Under the pieces are notes generated by a model. It ran no database searches. It was given only the letters and a program-made list of their open reading frames with translations, and had not been told where the DNA came from. Below, in pieces: positions 6,759-11,209 of a DNA stretch of 11,209 nt; positions within the stretch are counted from its first letter, which is position 1, and every line of letters starts with the position of its first letter. A program made the position numbers and the translations under genes. The stretch covers positions 1-11,209 of the forward strand of contig JAWUWW010000045.1 in the NCBI GenBank assembly GCA_034111645.1. The letters run 5' to 3'. The DNA comes from CANLBN01 sp034111645 (GTDB lineage Bacteria; Pseudomonadota; Gammaproteobacteria; Pseudomonadales; Cellvibrionaceae).

Positions 6759-7364
6759 ATGAAATTAAGGATTAAAAAGTTTATGAAAAGTGTCAGTGGT
6801 TTTCTTATTATTTGTTTCTCTGCTTTATTATTTTCGTGTTCATCTGTAGAAATTGATGACTATAAAGATAAGCAACCAGCAATAAATTTGCAGTCATTTT
6901 TTAGCGGCAACTTAGTTGCCTATGGCATGCTGCGAGATCGCTCAGGTAAAGTGACGCGTCATTTTACCGCTGTTTTAAAGGGCGAGTGGTCTGACGATAA
7001 AGGCACCTTAGATGAAGTTTTTTGGTTTGACGATGGTGAGCGGCAGACACGCTTATGGACAATGATAAAACAGGATAATGGCGATTACTTAGGCACTGCA
7101 TCCGATGTAGAAGGATCTGCAGTTATTAAGGCACGAGGCAATGCTATTAACCTCGCTTATGATCTTCGCGTGCCATACAAGGGTGATGAGCTTGTGTTAA
7201 CAATGGATGATTGGATGTATCAAATCTCTCCGGGTGTTGTCATAAACGAGACAATCATGACAAAGTGGGGCTTTGAAGTCGGTAAAGTGACCTTAATGAT
7301 TATGAAAACAGATGCAGCTAATGACTTTCCGCGTCTTATAAAACGTTTTGATGAAAAACCTTAG
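6759..7364 (+). CDS. DUF3833 family lipoprotein
   Basis: This 201-residue protein starts with a basic region and hydrophobic helix ending in a lipobox-like L24-F25-S26-C27, so it is probably an acylated envelope lipoprotein. Phe at the -2 position is unusual but tolerated. The mature part resembles the DUF3833 family (by recall, not by search): FFSGNLVAYGMLRDRSGKV at about 47-65, followed by HFTAVLKGEW, GTLDEVFWFDDGERQTRLW, and a C-terminal MTKWGFEVGKVTLMIMK. The predicted fold is mostly beta strand, lipocalin-like in appearance. No biochemical function is established for the family. M9 (6783) is an alternative start, with AAGGA at 6767-6771 11 nt upstream; it still leaves a usable signal peptide. 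The next gene begins 41 bp downstream on the same strand, so an operon of two exported proteins is likely. Confidence 0.85.
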   Translation: MKLRIKKFMKSVSGFLIICFSALLFSCSSVEIDDYKDKQPAINLQSFFSGNLVAYGMLRDRSGKVTRHFTAVLKGEWSDDKGTLDEVFWFDDGERQTRLWTMIKQDNGDYLGTASDVEGSAVIKARGNAINLAYDLRVPYKGDELVLTMDDWMYQISPGVVINETIMTKWGFEVGKVTLMIMKTDAANDFPRLIKRFDEKP

Positions 7365-7405
7365 AGCGCATATGATTAGCTAATATCTAGGCAAAAGGAT
7401 AAAAA

Positions 7406-8275
7406 ATGTTAATAAGAAATATGTTGGTATTGGCTTTCTTGCTAATGTCTTCTGTAGGCCATGCAAAAAGCTCCGTGTGGAAGATAACTGATGGCTATAA
7501 CATTCTGTTTTTAGGGGGCACAATACATCTATTATCAAAACAAGATTATCCACTGCCAGCCGAGTTTGACTTGGCTTATCAGCAAGCTAAGTTATTGGTC
7601 TTCGAGGTAGAGCCAGACATAGTTAATAGCCAAACTGCACAACAAAAATTTGCAGAATACGCTTATTATAAAGATGGCACTACTCTTTCAGAAGTTTTAG
7701 ATGCATCGACTTACCAGTTGTTAAAGGATTTTTTTATAACGCGTAGTCTGTCAATGGCACCTTTTGAATCAATGAAGCCCGGTATGCTCTCCGCGGTATT
7801 AACGGTTGTTGAATTACAGCGCTTAGGTTTGGCGGGCCAAGGTGTGGATGAGTTCTTTAGTGAAAAATCTCGACTAGATAATAAGCCGCAACTCGGGTTA
7901 GAAACTATCGATGATCAATTTCTTGCATTAGCTGAATTGGGTATTGGTCGCGAAAGCTTTACCATTAGGCATGCTCTTAACGAGGCTGAAGAAATATCAG
8001 ATTTAATGAAAGACATAAAGACTGCTTGGCGAGCAGGCGATAATCAGGCGCTCATTAATACCTCGTTAAACCCATGGATTAAGCGCTTCCCTGCGCTTTA
8101 TGAGTCATTGTTGGTGCAACGCAACAATCGTTGGTTACCCCAGCTAGAGGCATTGTTAAAAACAACCGTTACAGAATATGTGTTGGTGGGAGCTTTACAT
8201 CTTGTTGGCAAGGATGGTTTGTTAACTTTGTTTCGTCAAAAAGGTTATAGGGTAGAGCAAGTCATTAAGCCCTAG
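7406..8275 (+). CDS. TraB/GumN family exported protein (Tiki-like putative metalloprotease)
   Basis: This 289-residue protein has a cleavable signal peptide (MLIRNMLVLAFLLMSSVGHA, cut after A20), placing it in the periplasm or outer face. It carries the TraB/GumN signature: G38-T-I-H41 near the N-terminus, the acidic VFEVEPD (E67, E69), GVDEFF (146-151), GLETIDDQF (164-172) and a second G262-A-L-H265 before the C-terminal hydrophobic strand. Paired GxxH motifs and conserved glutamates are the proposed metal site shared with animal Tiki proteases; activity of bacterial members is mostly untested. The family's common label 'conjugal transfer protein TraB' is misleading, and there are no transfer genes here. 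Length fits the family. The ATG at 7406 has AAGGA (7395-7399) 6 nt upstream. It follows the DUF3833 gene by 41 bp. The stop codon lies in the loop of a small AGCCC/GGGCT hairpin (8268-8280) without a T-run. Confidence 0.92.
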   Translation: MLIRNMLVLAFLLMSSVGHAKSSVWKITDGYNILFLGGTIHLLSKQDYPLPAEFDLAYQQAKLLVFEVEPDIVNSQTAQQKFAEYAYYKDGTTLSEVLDASTYQLLKDFFITRSLSMAPFESMKPGMLSAVLTVVELQRLGLAGQGVDEFFSEKSRLDNKPQLGLETIDDQFLALAELGIGRESFTIRHALNEAEEISDLMKDIKTAWRAGDNQALINTSLNPWIKRFPALYESLLVQRNNRWLPQLEALLKTTVTEYVLVGALHLVGKDGLLTLFRQKGYRVEQVIKP

Positions 8276-8542
8276 GGGCTAACCCAAATAATTTTGTTAA
8301 GCGACTCATCCGTACTCACTCAGTTTTGTGATTGTGCGCGCTGCAATTTTTATTAAAGTCTGCGGACCAATAATTTTGTATGTTTTTTTTGGCGCATAAT
8401 CCATTGACTCCAAATACGCTTTAAGGACTAACAAATCGTCTATTTAAATAATTAATATTCAGATATCATCACTAGCATAATTGCGTCGCGTTAATGGCGT
8501 GTTTTATTCATCTTAGCAGTCATTATCCCCGTCGAGAATTTC
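8276..8542. other. 267-bp intergenic region upstream of the serC-like gene
   Basis: No convincing gene or RNA is seen. The region holds an 11-bp direct repeat, AATAATTTTGT, at 8287-8297 and 8369-8379, a T8 run (8383-8390), a TTGACT (8404-8409) with no well-placed -10, and a CATAAT (8476-8481) that could be the -10 for the downstream gene. The promoter of the next gene must lie here, but I cannot fix it. Confidence 0.4.
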
Positions 8543-9679
8543 ATGTCCAAGCCTTCCGTATTCAGTAAGCCACCTAAAAAACCAAATAACCCTAATTTTT
8601 CTTCTGGACCCTGTTCCAAGCATCCAGGTTATAAAATTGAGTCTCTAGATATCAGTACCTTAGGTCGTTCTCATCGGGCTGCAATTGGCAAGCTCCCCTT
8701 AAAGCAAGCGTGCGAGCAAACAGCTACTTTATTGAATTTACCTAGTGATTATCGTGTAGGTATTGTACCGGCATCCGATACCGGCGCGTTTGAACTTGCA
8801 ATGTGGTCGCTACTAGGAGCGCGAGGTGTAGATGTACTTGCATGGGAATCGTTTGGACGACTGTGGGTGGATGATATAAAGCAACAATTAAAATTGAGCG
8901 ATGTCAGCGCGCATCTTGCTCCCTATGGTGAGTTACCCGATCTATCTAAAGTTAATTTTGATAACGATGTTGTCTTTACATGGAATGGAACAACGTCAGG
9001 CGTCAAAGTTAAAAATGGCGATTGGATTGCAGATGACCGAGAAGGCCTAACGCTATGTGATGCGACCTCCGCCGTATTTGCTATGGAGTTACCATGGCAA
9101 AAGTTAGATGTTGTGACCTACTCTTGGCAAAAAGTACTTGGCGGTGAAGGTGCTCATGGCATGTTAATTTTAAGTCCGCGAGCAGTTGAACGACTAGAAT
9201 CCTATACGCCTGCTTGGCCATTACCAAAAATATTTCGCTTAACGAAAAACGGCAAACTTATCGAAGGTATATTCAACGGCGAGACCATCAACACGCCGTC
9301 AATGTTGTGTGTTGCCGATTATCTAGATGCCCTCAAGTGGGTGGAAAGTTTAGGTGGCCATTCGGCCTTAGTTAAAAAATCAAAATCAAATCTTGCAGTA
9401 ATAGAAAAGTTTGTCGACGAAAATCCTTGGATCGAATTTTTAGCAAAAGATAAGGCGACAAGATCAAATACCAGTGTGTGCTTAACCTTAAAAGCAACGC
9501 CTGAACAAACTAAATTAATGGTTCAACTACTGGCAGATGAGGCAGTTGCATTTGATATTGGTTCCTATCGCGATGCACCCTCAGGTTTACGTATTTGGTG
9601 TGGCGCAACAGTAGAAGCAGCAGATGTAGAAGCATTAATGCCTTGGTTGAGTTGGGCACATCACAAAGTTGTTAATTAA
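8543..9679 (+). CDS. serC: Phosphoserine aminotransferase, alphaproteobacterial/Methanosarcina-type subfamily
   Basis: This cytoplasmic PLP enzyme transfers an amino group from glutamate to 3-phosphohydroxypyruvate, the second step of serine synthesis. It can also act in the analogous step of pyridoxal phosphate synthesis. The 378-residue chain opens with a lysine/proline-rich extension and NFSSGPCSKHPGY (the standard E. coli type has NFSSGPAMLP at this point). It continues with LGRSHRAAIGK, VPASDTGAFELAMWSLLG (PLP phosphate site), WNGTTSGV, LCDATSAVFAM and the Schiff-base lysine K197 in YSWQKVLGGEGAHGM. FNGETINTPSMLCV and RIWCG follow. This combination matches the class V aminotransferase subfamily known mainly from Alphaproteobacteria and Methanosarcina rather than the usual gammaproteobacterial SerC. 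It is alone, not with pdxB, aroA or pheA. Only a weak GAGAA (8534-8538) precedes the ATG. Confidence 0.93.
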   Translation: MSKPSVFSKPPKKPNNPNFSSGPCSKHPGYKIESLDISTLGRSHRAAIGKLPLKQACEQTATLLNLPSDYRVGIVPASDTGAFELAMWSLLGARGVDVLAWESFGRLWVDDIKQQLKLSDVSAHLAPYGELPDLSKVNFDNDVVFTWNGTTSGVKVKNGDWIADDREGLTLCDATSAVFAMELPWQKLDVVTYSWQKVLGGEGAHGMLILSPRAVERLESYTPAWPLPKIFRLTKNGKLIEGIFNGETINTPSMLCVADYLDALKWVESLGGHSALVKKSKSNLAVIEKFVDENPWIEFLAKDKATRSNTSVCLTLKATPEQTKLMVQLLADEAVAFDIGSYRDAPSGLRIWCGATVEAADVEALMPWLSWAHHKVVN

Positions 9680-9762
9680 TAGCTAGCCAAAAATTTAATT
9701 CAAATAGTAACTTCAGTCATTTACAGCCTAGTTGTTGGTGACTTTAATCATTAGGAATATAA

Positions 9763-10683
9763 ATGACTCGTCCACAACAGGGTAGTTTGTTGGCAGTATC
9801 GGCTTTTATTATATGGGGTTTATTTCCGCTTTATTTTAAATTAATTAGTCATATCGCGGCTTTAGAAATTTTATCAAATCGTATTATTTGGGCGGCCATC
9901 TGCCTATTTTTTTTACTGTTTATATTAAAGCGTTGGCACGATGTGCTGGCAATTATCCGCAACCCACAGCAAATAATTTATTTAATGATGTCAACACTGT
10001 TGATTGTCACTAATTGGGGTGTGTACATTTGGGCGGTTAATTCAAACAATATTATTGAGGCAAGTCTGGGCTATTATATCAACCCACTGTTTAATATTGT
10101 TTTAGGTTATGTTTTACTCAAAGAAAAACTGCGAAACCTTCAGTGGTTTGCGGTATCTCTTGCCACTGTAGGCGTCGCCATTCAGCTAATCACTTATGGT
10201 GAGGTACCTTGGATCGCACTTACCTTAGCTGTAAGTTTTGGGCTTTATGGCTTTGTGCATAAAAAAGTCAATGTAGGCTCAGTTCCCAGTCTGTTTATCG
10301 AGACAATTATTTTATTACCTGTCGCCTTTATTTTTTTGGGCTTCCTGGCATCAAGTAATACGGGTCCGGTTCTTTGGACGTTAAATGACTGGTTATTACT
10401 AATGATAGCTGGGCCCGTTACTATTATTCCGCTGTTATTATTTACTGGTGCGGCTAAGCGTATCAATTATTCGACATTAGGTTTCTTACAATATATAGCG
10501 CCAAGTATATTATTTGTATTAGCATTGTTTTTATATGACGAGCCTTTCTCTATTGCTAAGTTAATTACGTTTATACTTATCTGGTCTGCATTATTACTGT
10601 TAACAATTGATATGTTGAGAGATCAAAGACTAAAACGGCGACATAAAAAGCAACAAGCATTGCTTGTCAATGAACCCAGGTAG
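9763..10683 (+). CDS. rarD: RarD, EamA-family inner-membrane transporter
   Basis: This 306-residue hydrophobic protein has about ten transmembrane helices in two five-helix EamA/DMT halves. The RarD hallmarks are clear: an N-terminal GSLLAVSAFIIWGLFPLYFK (7-26), EILSNRIIWA, TNWGVYIWAVN, EASLGYYINPLFNIVLGY, GLYGFVHKK and LLLFTGAAKRINYSTLGFLQY. RarD proteins (TIGR00688 type) are predicted permeases, linked by name to chloramphenicol sensitivity, with no firmly proven substrate. A short basic tail (DQRLKRRHKKQQ) would be cytoplasmic. The ATG at 9763 has AGGAA (9753-9757) 5 nt upstream, an ordinary initiation site. It lies 83 bp after the serC-like gene on the same strand, without an obvious terminator between, so read-through is possible. 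No function connects the two. No clear terminator follows it before rnpB. Confidence 0.95.
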   Translation: MTRPQQGSLLAVSAFIIWGLFPLYFKLISHIAALEILSNRIIWAAICLFFLLFILKRWHDVLAIIRNPQQIIYLMMSTLLIVTNWGVYIWAVNSNNIIEASLGYYINPLFNIVLGYVLLKEKLRNLQWFAVSLATVGVAIQLITYGEVPWIALTLAVSFGLYGFVHKKVNVGSVPSLFIETIILLPVAFIFLGFLASSNTGPVLWTLNDWLLLMIAGPVTIIPLLLFTGAAKRINYSTLGFLQYIAPSILFVLALFLYDEPFSIAKLITFILIWSALLLLTIDMLRDQRLKRRHKKQQALLVNEPR

Positions 10684-10812
10684 TTGATTAGAATCAGCTA
10701 GTTAATAATCAGCCAATAAGCGCGTGTTAATTAGGGAGGGTGAGTTAGTTAGAGCTTGAATCTATTACCCAACAGGCCTTGTTAATATTAAGAGTTATTA
10801 ATACCTAAACAA

Positions 10813-10841
10813 TGTCTTTCAGTTAATCACTTGTTTATGCT
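10813..10841 (+). promoter_or_regulatory. rnpB: Possible rnpB promoter
   Basis: TATGCT (10836-10841) is a plausible -10 about 12 bp upstream of the mature rnpB start. The G/C-rich discriminator CTCGCG follows, as at many stable-RNA promoters. The -35 at 17-bp spacing (TGTCTT, 10813-10818) is poor. Assigned mainly by position. Confidence 0.4.
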
Positions 10842-10853
10842 AACCTCGCGCTC

Positions 10854-11209
<356 letters not shown>

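Noticed and set aside
8380..8424. Short frame from ATG 8380 (MFFLAHNPLTPNTL)
   Set aside because: Fourteen codons, starting in a T-run, with no Shine-Dalgarno. It looks like chance.

Overview
The window looks like chromosomal DNA of an AT-rich (roughly 40% G+C by eye) gammaproteobacterium, probably an environmental or marine lineage. The evidence is a large single-chain PurL of the enterobacterial/pseudomonad type, a class A RNase P RNA very close to the Escherichia coli sequence, a gamma-type 5S rRNA tail, RarD, and a DUF3833 lipoprotein. Every gene I accept is on the + strand. I see no mobile element, CRISPR array, tRNA or phage gene.

Layout. 1-100 is the 3' part of a 5S rRNA, the end of an rRNA operon, with a strong intrinsic terminator at 108-140. 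A promoter-like site overlaps a 14-bp palindrome (139-168) and leads into a small GFA/CENP-V-type zinc protein (285-698). A 206-bp gap carries a long imperfect hairpin (761-805). purL (905-4819) encodes the whole FGAM synthase of purine biosynthesis. After two A/T-rich inverted repeats comes a very AT-rich, low-complexity lipoprotein locus (4916-6591, perhaps to 6673). It reads best as one gene broken by one, possibly two, frameshifts. Then follow a DUF3833 lipoprotein (6759-7364) and a secreted TraB/GumN-family protein (7406-8275), 41 bp apart and plausibly co-transcribed. A 267-bp gap precedes an unusual-subfamily phosphoserine aminotransferase (8543-9679), followed by RarD (9763-10683), and finally rnpB (about 10854 to the window end, 3' end cut off).

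How the genes relate. This is mostly a housekeeping neighbourhood of single-gene units: translation and RNA processing (5S, RNase P), purine synthesis (purL), serine synthesis (serC-like) and envelope proteins (two lipoproteins and one exported protein). They do not form one pathway. The part that deviates from ordinary is 4820-6750: AT-rich, Lys/Asn-rich, with a 21-bp tandem duplication, a frame break and no recognisable family. I found no convincing new multi-gene system.
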